DNA of 64,000 nucleotides from Sycobia sp. Sy_11 (GCA_018907035.1 JACCIC010000301.1:1-64000), one strand, 5' to 3'; shown: positions 32,111 through 44,552, counted from the first letter of the stretch. The notes: generated from the letters alone by a model not told the origin. Numbers and translations are program-made.

Positions 32111-34479
32111 AAGAAGATGATATATTAGACATATTAGATGTAAGACAGTGATATTCAAACGCAGGATAGGTAGAATAGAACTAGAATAGTTTAATTTAGT
32201 TGTAACAGTAGTTCCGGTAGAGTAATAATTAATTATATTAATAATTGATAATTAGATTAATCATTAGTAAGAAACAGCTTAGTAATAGAGAATACCGTTA
32301 GGATTAGCACAGATACATATACTCGAAGGATCGACTTTTTCAAGTGCTGTAAAAGGCAATAAATTTAAAATTACATCAGCAATGGTGAAAAAAATTTTCA
32401 GCCTGCTCGGTTGAAAACTAACAATTTTGAGAAAAACATCTTGTGGCTAAAAAGTGTCCCTCGTACTTAAACAAGACCAGCCTTGTAAGCATTTGAATTA
32501 GTAGTATTTTCTCCCTTTTAGAAATTTCTATGTACACAGAAACTATAATAAAAGTAGCCTCGTCCTGGAGTGATGATGAAGGTGAAGTAAAAGTGATAAA
32601 GTTATTATCGCACTCATAATAGCACAATGATGTGTACGTAACCAGTAAACCACATGCTGACAAGCACAGTAAATTGAAAACAGCAAAAAGGTAGGACATA
32701 ATGAGAATTTACAAAATCCGTAAAGCTCATATAGCAGTGAAAAGATGTGCATTTATGGAAATTATGTCCAGCATTATTAAATAATTATTAATAATTTATT
32801 AATAAATAAAGGTGAGGGTGATCATTCTGAGCGAGGACTCTACGTTGTTCTCTCATATATTTGTAAACTACTTGCACACTGCAGAGAGAGATAAGAAAAA
32901 TAAATATATAAAATTAACAAGCAGAGTAAACGATATAAATATTAACTAATAAATAAGCTTGAATAAATAATATCAACATTAACATAAAATTTTATCAAGA
33001 GGACATGAAAAACTTATCTTTTTCAAATAAAGGAAATCGTGTGATATAAATTATTAAAATAAGTCAATTTGTGCAATAAAAAGAGTAAAAACATTTTATC
33101 GATAACTTTTAAAAATTATTATAAACAGATGAACTTTTTTTTCTCAGCCTTGTCATTATAACATATAGACTCTATGAGTCTATATGTTTATGAGTCTATA
33201 ATATTTCATATTTATAATAACTTAGTGTGGACATGTATTGAAGACAATAATCAATACATATTAAGGTTAAAAAAACTACAGGAGATACTATTTCTTAAAT
33301 AATACGATTATTAACTCAAGTGCTATGTTTAACAGCTAACTTCAAAACTTAACATCATCTAAGGAGTAGTTATTTGAGAAGACAAGTAGTTGTAATCAGT
33401 GGAAGCTAACCACCTGAATTACATAAATTCTAACTGGATGTGCATTACTAATAACAATGTTAACTAACAGATTTTTCATAAATCATTAAATTACAAATGT
33501 TAAATAACTTGAAAGCGGCTGAATATTAGCAAAATTCTTAACATTAAATCAACTACAAACTAAATAACTGCAATGCTAACAAGCACAATAAACTTTGGCG
33601 AGCAACAATATTAATACAATAAATAAATAAATAAATAGATAAATAAATATCAATGAATAAAGAACGTTAAATACCATTCAGCACACAATTACAGGATTTT
33701 ATGATTAGATGTCATATCTAAGTTATATTACTATAGACAATCACATCATAGATTATTATATAATTCATATTATTATAAATCTTTTTATCACTATATAATT
33801 TGAAACACATAATTTCAATAGTTAATATTTATTAAATATAGAGAAAAAAAGAGAGAAAGATATATGAATAGCTGAACATTGTTTCCAACTGTTGGACAGA
33901 TATTTAGAAAATATTGCACGTATTGATGACAATGTGTATATAACCAACTTGTAAGAAAGCAGCCTATAATAACATACAAGTGAAGTGTAATGAGTGTGAA
34001 AATTTAAAGGTACATTACACAGGATAAATATACAATAGACCATATAGAATATATGTTATATTGTGCACATATTATCTTATGGTATGACATACATCAAATA
34101 TCTAATCTAATAATTATCAATAATACAATATATGGTATATAGTATATACATCGTATAATAACCCCATATACATAACATCACCTATTATAAAGTCTAAATT
34201 GTGTATGCACTTTTAACATAAAATAAGTACAACTGGACATGGACAAACAACAGGAATAACAACTTGATTAATTATTACAATAAATTATTATTAATAACTA
34301 TAATTATAAATAAGCTAATCTGAATTAAAGACAACAATAATACATCACAGAAGTTGCATAGCTAAATAATACTAACATAAGTAAAATAATATTAATTAAT
34401 ATAAATAATATATTACTATAAATAATTTATAAATAATAGGTAATGTTAAGCACTTTAAATAGTTGTGACGAATAAGAAT
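32111..34479. other. AT-rich intergenic DNA with one perfect palindrome
   Basis: No gene-like text. At 33161-33187 ACATATAGACTC-TAT-GAGTCTATATGT forms a perfect 12-bp stem with a 3-base loop; GAGTCTATA recurs just after at 33192. Confidence 0.55.
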
Positions 34480-34885
34480 ACTCGCGCAAAATCTATTGCA
34501 AATAATTTAATATCACTCGGCACGGAAAACTTGGCGCGTAGTGAGAGAGAAAACTGAGAGCGTGAAGGTGCTCGAACGCACGCTCTCCCTCTCTAGGAAC
34601 CGACACGAGCTCCGCGGCTGGTATAGACTGCGCGCTTGTAGGCGCAGCGCGGCGCGATAAGAAGGGAGCGCCGAAGCATGACGGTGCAGCGCGGCGCGGT
34701 GAGGTGAGGGAGGAGCGGTCCTGGAGTGGGAGACCGCTCGTCTCAAACTTAAATAGCAGCACTGTGGTTGTAGTTTTCAGTGTGCCGTCAACCTTGAAAG
34801 CGGCTTATCAAGGGGGGCCTGTCATCGTCGCGATATCGGGCGACAAGTCTTAGGCACACTCGGCGCGCGCGCAAAAATTTTCGCA
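34480..34885. other. GC-rich island: candidate promoter or solo LTR
   Basis: About 400 bases of CpG-rich DNA in a very AT-rich setting. It has a TATA-like TTAAATAG at about 34748 and an initiator-like TTCAGT about 30 bases later. Downstream are two potential hairpins: CCTTGAAAGC...CAAGG near 34792 and GTCGCGATATCGGGCGAC near 34827. Purine-rich and GCGCGG-rich blocks lie upstream. It could be a solo LTR of an unknown element or a host promoter. No first exon is apparent. Confidence 0.3.
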
Positions 34886-35190
34886 ATAATAAATGAATGA
34901 AAGGTCCGAACGAGGACCAAAAGATATGAAAAGAAAATAATTATTATTTAAACATTAGATCTAATAAATTATTTTTATTATTATAGATTTAAGCAACGGC
35001 AGCCGGGAAAGTAGTTAGTAGCGGCGTACCTTGTGCCGAAGGCTTATAAAATATTAAACTTTTGTAAATAGTAAATATAGATTTAGTTAAATTCTTTTAT
35101 TTTGTTTTTTTGTTATAAAATTTATATAATTTTCTTAGTAGGAATAAATTAGAGAAAAAACCTATCCAAATCTTAACAAATAAAGAATTA

Positions 35191-35420
35191 ATATACTATC
35201 TTGCTCTGGCGTGTTGAGCGAGAGTAAGAAGTATATTTTTTTAAGGTAAAAATAAATAAAATACTGAAATCAAATATATTATCTTGCTCTGGCGTGTTGA
35301 GCGAGAACGAGAAATATATTTGTCTAAATTATAGGAAGGGTCTACTAGATAGCAACTTGGTGGTGTGCTCAGCCAGCAGTAGCCGAGGCGTGTTCAGCTA
35401 GAGCCGCGAAGTAACGTATA
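35191..35420. repeat. Hairpin-bearing short direct repeats
   Basis: ATCTTGCTCTGGCGTGTTGAGCGAGA occurs at about 35196 and 35279 (82-bp period); each copy can fold CTTGCTC against GAGCGAG around the loop TGGCGTGTT. A third, diverged unit with GCGTGTTCAGC lies near 35388. Confidence 0.6.
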
Positions 35421-36539
35421 AACGGACACACACTGTTACATAGTACTATAACTAAGTCACTGTAACTAATATATGCTAAGCAAGAATAATAACGTAAAAA
35501 AAGATAACATACGTTCTAACATATTATAACGTACACTGCATATAACACACCATACAACAACCAACAAACGATATAGAATATCACTGAGCTACCGACATTA
35601 ATATTATTAATAATTGTATTCAAGGAAAGAGATAACTGAAATAAGGAACATTATCTACCTTATACAATACCATTATCAAATATTTCTGGTACAAAGGGTA
35701 CTAGCAATATCAGTCTAAAGGCATAAAGCTATACTAATGGCACGAATAAACAATGAAAATAGTAACAACATAAATAAACAATATTAACAATAAATTCAAC
35801 AAAAATAAAAATTTTTATATTATATCATATAAATATTATATAAATATTATCAATAAATATTCACCAGCAGCTGTTCGTACAAATGTCACAGAGATCCTTT
35901 TTATATACCAATAATAACAACATAAAAGTCAACAAATAAAATAATATAAACTAATTATAATAACAACGCTAAGAATATTAAGATTTTAAACCAGACAATT
36001 TTAAATTCCACCAATTTATTTCTTTTTATTCATAATTTTTTTCTTTTTTTCTTTTTTTCTTGTTTCTTTTTATTCATACAATAATAGCGTATGAATAACC
36101 ACACCACTGTTCTTAGACATTTTATAAATTATTAATTAATTAACCTAATTAATTATTGTTAAAAAATCGTACAATTAATATAAATTACATAAAATATTAG
36201 TATAAATAAATGAGAAAGAGGGAAATATACACTCTTTAGAAGAATTTTTCTTTTCAAAATAGAAACAAACAATTAATAACGAACTTCGTGCTTTTTTTTG
36301 AAGAGAAGATCTACGGAACTGTGATTGCTGTAACACCATATACTGGCAATAGGAAACGCATCGATAATACCGCATAAATAAACGATACCACGACTATTGT
36401 TAATAATGAATATAAGAAAAATTTAAATAAGTACAAAATACATACAGAAGAACTTCAACACGTATAGATGAGTAATCATAGAAGTGACAGAGGAAAAAAA
36501 CCGTACTAGGACAGATCTTCAAGAACATGAAGGAAACTC
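35421..36539. other. AT-rich intergenic DNA, no gene seen
   Basis: No recognisable element or coding text. Includes a run of TTTCTTTTTTTC at about 36040-36060. Confidence 0.55.
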
Positions 36540-37600
36540 CTGGATTCTAAATAAATTTGCTACATACTTCGCTTGTCTTTTTAAAATGGATAAGCAGCAG
36601 ATGGCTGATGTCGTGTAGGAGCATGATGGAAGGCCAGAACCAGATCATCCGGACATTACGGAGATCTCAGATGCCTTAAGCTTGACGGCCATTGAGGCAG
36701 GTCACTCACCGCAGACACCCGCCGACCCATCAACATAGCTAAACACCAAGGAAGGAGATTAGAACCCGACGGGACGATCCTATACAGCTCCTATGACGCC
36801 ACAGGGGCCACTCCCACTACCAAAAGCAACGAGGATATTTCCATAGGCCGTGGAAAATACCACCTGATACGTTACCGTTCGCCACGACGACGCGATCAGA
36901 GCGATGAAAGCAGATAGCAAGGTGAAGAAGCGAGGCCTTGCTGGATCTGCAAAAAAAACCAGAACACTGGGCTAGAGAGCAGATTCTTCCTCAACATTGC
37001 GTTGATGAGGAAAGTGTTTTACGCTCTTATCGACCCAGAAGCGCGTAAATCATGTGGGCCCACTCCCAGGGAAATTTGTGAGGTCAGTAACAATACCGCT
37101 GATCTCCTCTACATGCAACTGCCGGATGGAAAAGTATGCCTAAATGATGGCGAAATCGATCTGCTACTTACCATCGATGACCAGCAGCTTCAACCGCGGT
37201 TCAAAGTAGCAAAAAGCCTGAAATACGACATCATTCTAAGAATGGACATATTATCGTCCATAAAAATGACGATTAATTTTGCGAACGCGGCATGACATAC
37301 GCTGAAACGCAACATCAGGCATTTCATGACACAAGAGAACGACTTGCAGGAGACCATCACTGCTATAGCTGACGTTAACGGGATAGCTTGAATCGTTAGC
37401 GCTGAACGCCGTGAGCTCGGACAGATATTTTACGAACTTATATCCCCGGCGAACGGATAGTATTAGCTGGCGCGGATGCAGCCGCATTATATCGATACAC
37501 AGGGGTATCGCCCAATAAAGCAGCGCTTGCGTCGCATTCCTGATTGGCTACTGAAGCAGGCTCACGAAGAGCCAGCGAAAAAAAATATGACTCATATAAA
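36540..37600 (+). pseudogene. Gag-PR-RT fragment of Osvaldo-like copy 4
   Basis: Fragments of gag (DITEISDALSLTAIE, about 36655; zinc-knuckle start CWICKKN near 36941) are joined without the capsid domain to protease: RFFLNIALMRKVFYALIDPE, then ARKSCGP, giving a D-P-E-A active site, followed by LPDGKVCLNDGEIDLLLTID and MDILSSIKMTINFA. RT starts at 37473 (MQPHYIDTQGYRPIKQRLRR) and breaks off after LLKQAHEE near 37570. Everything downstream in pol and ORF3 is missing up to the 3' LTR. Dead. Confidence 0.8.
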
Positions 37601-37780
37601 ACACCAACGACTGTTAATTAACAATTACTTTTCGTTAACAGTACAAGCCACCCCTCGCAGGTAATTTATTTTCCGCATTTTTCCCTGATACGCATTATCG
37701 AACAGATACTGTCGTAACCTCTATGCTCTATATGTACACGCCCCTGAAGGGAAAGGCGACCACCGCTTCCTCACGTCCGT

Positions 37781-37796
37781 TTTGGCAGGGGGAATT
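37781..37796 (+). promoter_or_regulatory. Polypurine tract of copy 4
   Basis: TTTGGCAGGGGGAATT has the same flank as the copy 1 tract at 9031-9047 and directly precedes the LTR. Confidence 0.6.
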
Positions 37797-38536
37797 TTCG
37801 CCTGCGCATTTATACAAAACCGCGAGTGTTCAAGGTAGATCGCGAATTTCGCACTCACGAACCGCGGTTCGTGAGAGTGCACGCACAGCGAGAGGAACAA
37901 GAAGAAGAGCCGAAAAGGAACGAGCGCGTTCCTGCTTCTTGTCTTGGACTTTGAAAAGATCAGAAGCTCAGCAGTCGAACAGGTTAGACGCTTCGCGACC
38001 TTCAACGCCTCTCTCATCCATAACTTCAGCCCCAAACATCGAGCGGTTTACCAGGCATTCTCGAAGCTAAGAACATCGCCTAGGCTAGGCGACTCGATCT
38101 TTGCCTTCCACCATCTATCGAACCGTCTTTGAGCCGCGCGCGCGTCTAGTACATACAGACGCACGAGCGAGGGAGAGAGAAAAAGAGAGAGAGAGAGAGA
38201 GAACACTGAGTGGCGATGAGGACGCTGCTCACGAATCACCAAGTCAGAGGATAGCCCAGCCATCAGCACCGGCAAATAGCCTGTTCTACTTTTAAGTATT
38301 TTGTATAGCTCTCTCCCGTGAATGAGAGAGATGTAAGCTAGAGCCAGCTCTATATATAATACTCGGTATAATACTCGATTATTTATTGAACACCGTATTC
38401 CCCTGTCCGTTTCCCCCATTTCCCGTTTCAGCAGCCGGCGAGTCCAGCGTGTGCGTGGCGGTGAACGGACACATACATACGCATACATGTATGCTTCATC
38501 GGAAGATAAGGATAGCTTCATTTATATGGTTATAAA
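37797..38536 (+). repeat. LTR following copy 4 (PPT on one side, PBS on the other)
   Basis: Starts after the polypurine tract. AAAACCGCGAGTGTTC (about 37818) matches GAAACCGCGAGTGTTC at 9092 in the copy 1 LTR. Ends TATGGTTATAAA, followed by a tRNA-Lys primer site. Contains a (GA)n run at 38178-38203 and a pyrimidine tract plus CAG at 38421-38431 like the other LTRs. Both neighbours are internal-type sequences, so this LTR was shared by two element bodies or is left from recombination. Confidence 0.65.
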
Positions 38537-38730
38537 TGGTGCCCAACGTGAGGCCCACGGCTAACGTATGTATATACGGTACGAACGTAAAAACCCTTTT
38601 CCCCCCGAATATGCTTCATCGGAAAATAAGGATAGCTTCATTTATATGGTTAGAAATGGTGCCCAACGTGAGGCCCACGGCGAATGTATGTATATACGGT
38701 ATGAACGTAAAAACCCTTTTCCCCCCGAGT
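38491..38730 (+). repeat. 120-bp tandem duplication spanning LTR end and primer site
   Basis: 38491-38610 and 38611-38730 are nearly identical, with only a handful of differences. Each holds the LTR end (TTTATATGGTTATAAA or TTAGAAA) and the tRNA-Lys primer site TGGTGCCCAACGTGAGGCCC (38537 and 38657) plus ~55 bases of leader. Confidence 0.9.
38537..38556 (+). promoter_or_regulatory. tRNA-Lys primer binding site (first of two)
   Basis: TGGTGCCCAACGTGAGGCCC fits the complement of the insect tRNA-Lys 3' end with two changes. An identical copy follows 120 bases later at 38657. Confidence 0.75.
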
Positions 38731-38864
38731 AAAACGTTATTTATATAGTTTATTTATATTGTTATTCATTGTATAAAAATAATTCTACTCATATTAATAT
38801 TAAATATTGGAAAAAACATAATTTAATTCATCTACCATCTTTGTACAATTTTACGTTAATGTTT

Positions 38865-39430
38865 CTTTTTTTATAGTCGGTGTCAAATACCATTCAATGA
38901 TATTATTACTTACATCAAATTTCTTTTTGACAATACTTTTTTTAGTTTCAATAATAAAATTTACAAACAAATTTTTGGATCACTTATGAGTTCTCCAATT
39001 TCTCCATTGTTTGCTAATGGTTGTGAATGATGGTCATGGATTATTTAGAAACAGAATGTTTTAAAATTTTGAAAAATGATCATAATTGTGTACCTTTAAT
39101 ATATTTTAGATATGTTGGTTATACACTAATTTGTGTCAAAAAAGACATTCTGACTATAGTATGTAATATTTTCAATAATTATGATAATTAAGATAATAAA
39201 TATGATAAAAAAAAATTAATTTTTTAGATATTACTACGATTAGAAAAAACGAATACCTTATTACTGATAGAAATCAAAAATCGACTTCTTCGAATAGAAT
39301 TGTACAAATTACTTCTAATCACTCCATCCAACAAAAAAGAAACTTATTTTTAATTTGATTGATAGAGAATTTATTATTTATAAAAAAATGGTTACCCTCT
39401 TCAATTTTACAATAAACATTTAAAATATAG
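38865..39430 (+). pseudogene. Penelope-like reverse transcriptase remnant
   Basis: Decayed but characteristic Penelope RT text: KIYKQIFGSLMSSPISPLFA (38955-39017, usual family form FG.PMGSPLSP), then FRYVGYTLICVKK near 39106-39145, where the family has YVDD, so the catalytic Asp pair is lost. A thumb-like segment with NQKSTSSN and HSIQQKRN follows at 39260-39350. Stops and frameshifts throughout. No GIY-YIG endonuclease is recognisable downstream. Confidence 0.6.
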
Positions 39431-40143
39431 AATATTTTTTAGCAAAATATACTCAGACATAATCTCATTTTTATAATTTTACAATATATTTTGACTAAAA
39501 TTTTATAATTAGTTCTCGATTTGTTATATTTGTGTGATCATTATTGACTTAGCAACTTTGACATTGTCAATATGAAAATTTTCATCAGTTTGTCTTAGAA
39601 CGTCTTAGCGTTTGCTTGCAAATTTAATTGTAAGTTTTGATTTATTTATTGTACGGTATTTCTCACTGTTATATAATTTTGATATGTAATTATTTGAATA
39701 TTATTTTTATTAAATCACCTGAAGAGGTTAACAATATCTGTCGACAAAATGTTGTGAAATCAAAACACTTTGAGTTTTTTATTAGCCCTGACCTGATCGA
39801 AATAATTATATTTATATACATATATAAACGAGGGCGAAAACAAAATTATCTATTTATTATTAAGAGGCAAGATTTTGAATTTTGTAAAAATTTGAATATG
39901 CATTTTAGAAGAAGGATGAATGCTTAGAAGCTTTTTGTTTAAAATAATCTATTTTTTGTGGAAAAAAATTTTTCGTAATCAAATTTTGATTCTCTTCTAT
40001 TTGTTTAAAAAATAAAGATTTAAAGAATGTACTATGCCCATTTCTAAAAAAAGACCACAGAATTCATATAGTACGGATCAAAATGCATAAGCACAGCAAG
40101 ATAAAACAATAACGAAACAAACAACATATGAAAATACATATGC

Positions 40144-40147
<4 letters not shown>
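39431..40147. other. AT-rich DNA with a possible decayed hammerhead
   Basis: No convincing gene. CCTGAAGAGG...CGACAAAATGTTG at 39716-39760 resembles the Penelope hammerhead order (CTGATGA, stem, GAAACGTTG) but with several core changes. Its distance from the RT remnant is plausible for the same element. Confidence 0.3.

Positions 40148-40183
<36 letters not shown>
40148..40183. repeat. (TA)n microsatellite
   Basis: TA tract at the 3' (minus-strand tail) end of the LINE that follows. Confidence 0.9.
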
Positions 40184-40189
<6 letters not shown>

Positions 40190-40543
40190 CTTTTTTTTTA
40201 ATAGGCGTAGATAGAGCAAGCTCTGCACTAGTGGCCTCTGAAAACCAGCATCCCGCCGGAACTATCCGGGAATATTACTTCGGCGGGGCTGTTAGTTAGC
40301 TTATACGGCTCCTCTTCTTATGACATATCCTACGTCCCCCATCCACACAAGTGATCAGGGGTTCGGTGTTCGTCCTCTACAGCTTAAGATAGAATCAGCT
40401 AGCCTAATTTATCCTGGGCCATTCGCCAAATTCTATCGACATTTCTAAGTTTGGTCATCACTTCTTTTGCGAAACTCACTACTGCCTTCTAGTTTTCAAA
40501 AGATTCCAGCATTATCGATAGGATGCTCTCTAGTCTTATTGGC
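40181..40543 (-). mobile_element. 3' UTR and poly(A) tail of R1-type LINE element B
   Basis: On minus, the sequence after ORF2 runs to a poly(A) tail (T run interrupted by one C at 40181-40199). Includes a Thumb-less jump from the RT palm to the tail, so the C-terminal part of ORF2 is missing. Confidence 0.55.
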
Positions 40544-42514
40544 TTATTGATGGTGTTCATCAAGGGTCTTAGCCGTCACTACTAGAGCGATATCGTCGGC
40601 GTACCCTACTGTTATTGAACCAGGCGGTTGTGGAATCCTCAACACGCCATCATACATAATATTTCACAATATATGTCCCATAACTGAGCCCTGGGGGACT
40701 CCTGCAGTAACCTTATGCGATACAATGCCTTCATCCGTTCGGTATAATATTATCCTATTCTCAAAGTAGCTGGCTACGACATTCTGTAAATAACCAGGTA
40801 CTCCGAACTTGTTAAGAGAATTCATAATAGAAGACCAGCGCGCTGAATTAAAGGCATTCTTGACATCTAGAGCGATAATGGCACAATACTGTTTAGTGCC
40901 ACCTTTCCATCTATTACCACTGATTGCATTTCTTGCGGTACACACTACCAGTTTAATGGCATCGACTGTTGATTTTGATTTCCGAAATCCAAATTGGCGT
41001 GAGGATAAGCCGTGCAATCCTTCAGTGAATGCTTCCAGTTGGCTACATATCATTTTTTCAAATATTTTACCTACCGTATCGAGCATACACAATGGCCTGT
41101 ATGATAAAGGATCATCAAGTGGCTTATTGCCCTTAGGTAACAGGACTAACGTTTGAGTTTTCCCGCAATCAGGAAAAATACCCTCAAGAAGACAAGCATT
41201 ATATACTTTTAGAAATATAGCTGGATTCTTCTGTATCGCCAACTTAACTGCCGCATTAGGGATACCATCAGGGCCAGGGGCAGCATTGTCTCTAGTCTTA
41301 GCGTAAGCATTATGTAGCTCCATTTCTGTTATAGGAGGTATATCGTCCGAGTGTTGCGTGCGCAGTACAGTCCCATGGGTGTCATTGGGAAAGAGAGCGG
41401 AAACAATCTTATCAATCAATACCGTGCTAGTGGGTTGTATTGGTGTCCTACTCAATCGTGCCATGACTGTTTTATATGGTCGTCCCGATAAGTCATTGTT
41501 GGCCTCTGCACACAGTTCAAGCCAGCATCGACGCTTGCTTGCCTTAATGGCCTTGACAAGCGCTCTTTGTGCTTCTTTAAATAAACTATTAAACGTATCA
41601 CGATAGGTGCGGGCTCTTTGGGCAAGTCTAAGTGCGCGATGACATTGTTTGCGCAATTCTGCAATTTCATTTGCCGACCAGTAGACAGATTGACGATGTT
41701 TAAATCCGCTCTTAGTCCTAGTCATCGAAGCATAGCATCCTTCAGAGATATGCTTCATGAGTGCATTTGCCAGATGGCCTGGTGCACCATATACTAACCG
41801 CTCTTCTGTTATGATTGTGGCGAACACTTCACGGTCTAGTGATCTGATGTTCCATTTCCGTGTGGGCATCCACTCATTGCACTTGTTCGTCAATTTCTTC
41901 TCTGCAATCTCGTACAAGATCGCCCTGGGATCACTGTGAGTGTAAAGGTCGCTTACTCTCCAATTAAGGATCCGCTGAATCAGGTCATCACTGGCGAATG
42001 TTACATCAATGATTGATTGTTTATCTCATCTAATGAAAGTGAATTCAAATCCCTTATTAACCACGTGGAGTTGAAGAGAATTAAGGCCATCAAGCAGCAT
42101 ACTACCTCTGTTATTTGTTGAAGCGCTTCCCCAGGCTGTGGACCACGCGTTAAAATCGCCAGCGATTAATAATGGTTTCTTGTCGATGGCTTTATCAACT
42201 AATTTAGCTACAAGGATTTCAAAATGCTTGTACATCAAGCTTGGAGGAGCATATACACTAAAGACGTATATTTCTTGTATTTTAGCCCAGGATATCAATT
42301 CGCTCCGATGTGTCGACTGCTTTAGTACCTGCCTATTTTGACCAATCCAGAGGGCAGCTCTATTGCTTGTGTCAATTATCCAGCGCTGTGGTCTGACCCT
42401 GTCACAATATGGTTCGGAGATTACAGCAATGTATATTCTTAGCTCCTTTATTGTCTGTTTCAGCAGGTCATGAGCTGCTACGCAATGGTTTGTATTCAGT
42501 TGGAGTATTCTCAT
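40544..42514 (-). pseudogene. R1-type LINE ORF2: endonuclease and RT (element B)
   Basis: One frame on minus from 42514. The APE endonuclease comes first (MRILQLNTNHCVAAHDLL; ISEPYCD; LLIAGDFNAWSTAWGS, 42028-42514), then a linker, then RT with AAPGPDGIPN, LLPKGNKPLDDPLSYRPLC, SSRQFGFRKSKST, ALDVKNAFNSARW, GVPQGSVMG and the catalytic VGYADDIALVV (about 40592-40610). Two in-frame TGA codons interrupt it, at about 42026 and 40664. Translation ends at TAA 40544, soon after YADD, so thumb and C-terminal domain are deleted. Otherwise well kept, so a fairly recent insertion. R1/I-group LINE from motif style. Confidence 0.85.
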
Positions 42515-42589
42515 GTTTTATATCTGTTTAAAAACTCCACTGTGATCTGGCACTTATAGCTGTATGCTGGATGGTTAATCTCCTTTTTT

Positions 42590-43848
42590 CCTTCACATTT
42601 ACAGAGTAAACAGCAGGGCTCGTTTACACACAGTTTGGTTAGATGGTCTTTTCCACCACAATGCCTGCAAAGATTAGTTGTCAGGGCCCGAGCACACGGC
42701 CGCTAAATGGCCAATCTGCCAACACCTGAAGCGCCTTATTTCTGTTTTTTTTCGAACTCTGCAGCTGACCCATCCGATTCGAACATGCCCTGCACGTAGT
42801 AACTCAGCTGCGTGGCTATATGGTACAGACACCACCGCCGTTTGAGTACCCCATAAGCTTACCGCGAGGAACGAGCAATTAGCATGTTAGTCTCCTTTAG
42901 TTTGAGGTGTGATTTCAGAGCCCCTAAGACTTCATCTTTTGTATTAACCTCATCTATATCTTTAATCTCCAAAGTAATAAGATTAGTCAGTACCGAAGTG
43001 GATGTGCTACGGCCAACCTTAGTTTCAACAATGCGAGCCAACTCATGTGCATCTTTAGTGAAGTACAAGGGCACCGCTTGCATTTCTGCGTATCCTGTTA
43101 ACCTCATTCTTCACATGAGATAACTCCGGGTCATTCTTTATTTGACGCAGTACCTCCGCGTATATAACTCCTTCATTGGCCTTAATCAAAATGGAATTAG
43201 GCCTATTTCGTCCATTAAGCCTGCGTGTACTATCTTTACCTTTAGGCTTCTTGCGCTTAATGGTCTGCCATTGATTTTCCTTGGCTACAGACTTCCCTGT
43301 AGGTACTCCAACCGACTCTAGTGGTCTCCTTAAGCCCAATGATGGTTCTTTCGTCCTTTTGCCACCTATGGTTTTAGGAGTCGAATCCATCCCTTTTGCT
43401 GCGCCTCGTTTGGTATCAGAACGTAGTCTCGGCGTAGGCTGAGTCACCACTTCATGAGTACCAGGACGTTGATACTGCAACAGATCATCCTCTGCCATAC
43501 TGATGCATTTGTATGAGGCATTAATAGAACGAGCAAGATCCTTAATGGTCTTGTGCACTTAAACCTATCTTTAACAAAATCCAACAATTGGCTGATCTTC
43601 TCACCAAGTCGCTCCAGATGATTGTTTCTGCGCGTGATGGAGATTTCTCGATCCGTCGTTTCTTGATTCATCATGATATCTCCTTTAGTACTCAATGTAC
43701 TGACTATGATTATGTTTGATTTGCCCTCCCCAGAATCCGAGGGGCTACCACCGACCATAGAGGCTTGCACTCTATCGGAATCGGTGAGGAGATTGACCGG
43801 TCTTGCCGGAGTTACTCCCTGGGGTATATCCTTATTTATACCAAACAT
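42590..43848 (-). pseudogene. R1-type LINE ORF1 (element B)
   Basis: Minus strand, in several overlapping frames: start MFGINKDIPQGVTPARPVN at 43848, a Lys/Arg-rich middle (TIKRKKPKGKDSTRRLNGRN), an RRM-like segment (EINTKDEVL-type text around 42930-43060) and, at 42610-42750, zinc knuckles (CWQIGHLAAVC and CRHCGGKDHLTKLC). The order basic, RRM-like, CCHC is that of R1-clade ORF1 proteins, which bind element RNA. Two or three frameshifts. Confidence 0.7.
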
Positions 43849-44029
43849 TAGTCATAATTGGCCTTAAGTTTGGGAGGCCCTCCCTATTAGCTGTTTCTGT
43901 CCGCCCTGAGTATTTTATTTCCTCAGTGCCCTCTACAAATTGTAGTGAGCCATCCCCTATCCGCAACCTGGGGAGGCGCCAGATGGAAGAAAGCAACAAA
44001 ACTTCACACTGGTGTACGTGTGCGTGCGT

Positions 44030-44265
44030 GTGTGTGTGTATGTGTTATGTAAATACAATGCTTTCAATATCCGCGCATACGCGCCTTGACGCAATATGGA
44101 CTCTTAATCGCCTGATGAGCAGCACTCTGCACATCCACACGTCGGACCTGTCTCGACCTGGTCAATTGCGGAGATTCTCCTAATTATACACTTGCGGACT
44201 TTGTCAGCTTGCAGTACTGTTCCTTCACCGCTACATCTCATTCTAGAATATTTGAAGAATACAAG
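44030..44265 (-). repeat. LTR A (3') of minus-strand gypsy element
   Basis: Pairs with 46060-46350: shared text includes AATACAATGCT, CCTGATGAGCAGC, GGACCTGTCT, TTGCGG and ATTCTAGAATATTT in the same order and strand. About 60 extra bases near 44190-44250. Boundaries approximate. Confidence 0.65.
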
Positions 44266-44552
44266 TTTATTTCTATCTTCATAGCCAATATCTTTCTCTG
44301 CGTATAGTTCCTCGCGTGTTACATGTTCTTTTCGCGGTTGAAATGGCGCTTCTTCAAGCCTCGAAATCTTCTCACCTATTGCCTCGCCTGAATGTATACT
44401 TTTCATTTCATTCTTAAAATTTATAATGGATGAATTGAATGTTTATCAAATTTATCGTTTCCGCCTCTATTACATAGTTATTGTTTGCAATAATATTATG
44501 ACTAACAGAATTTATTTTACATTTATATTACGTATATTAAATTGAGTGGATT

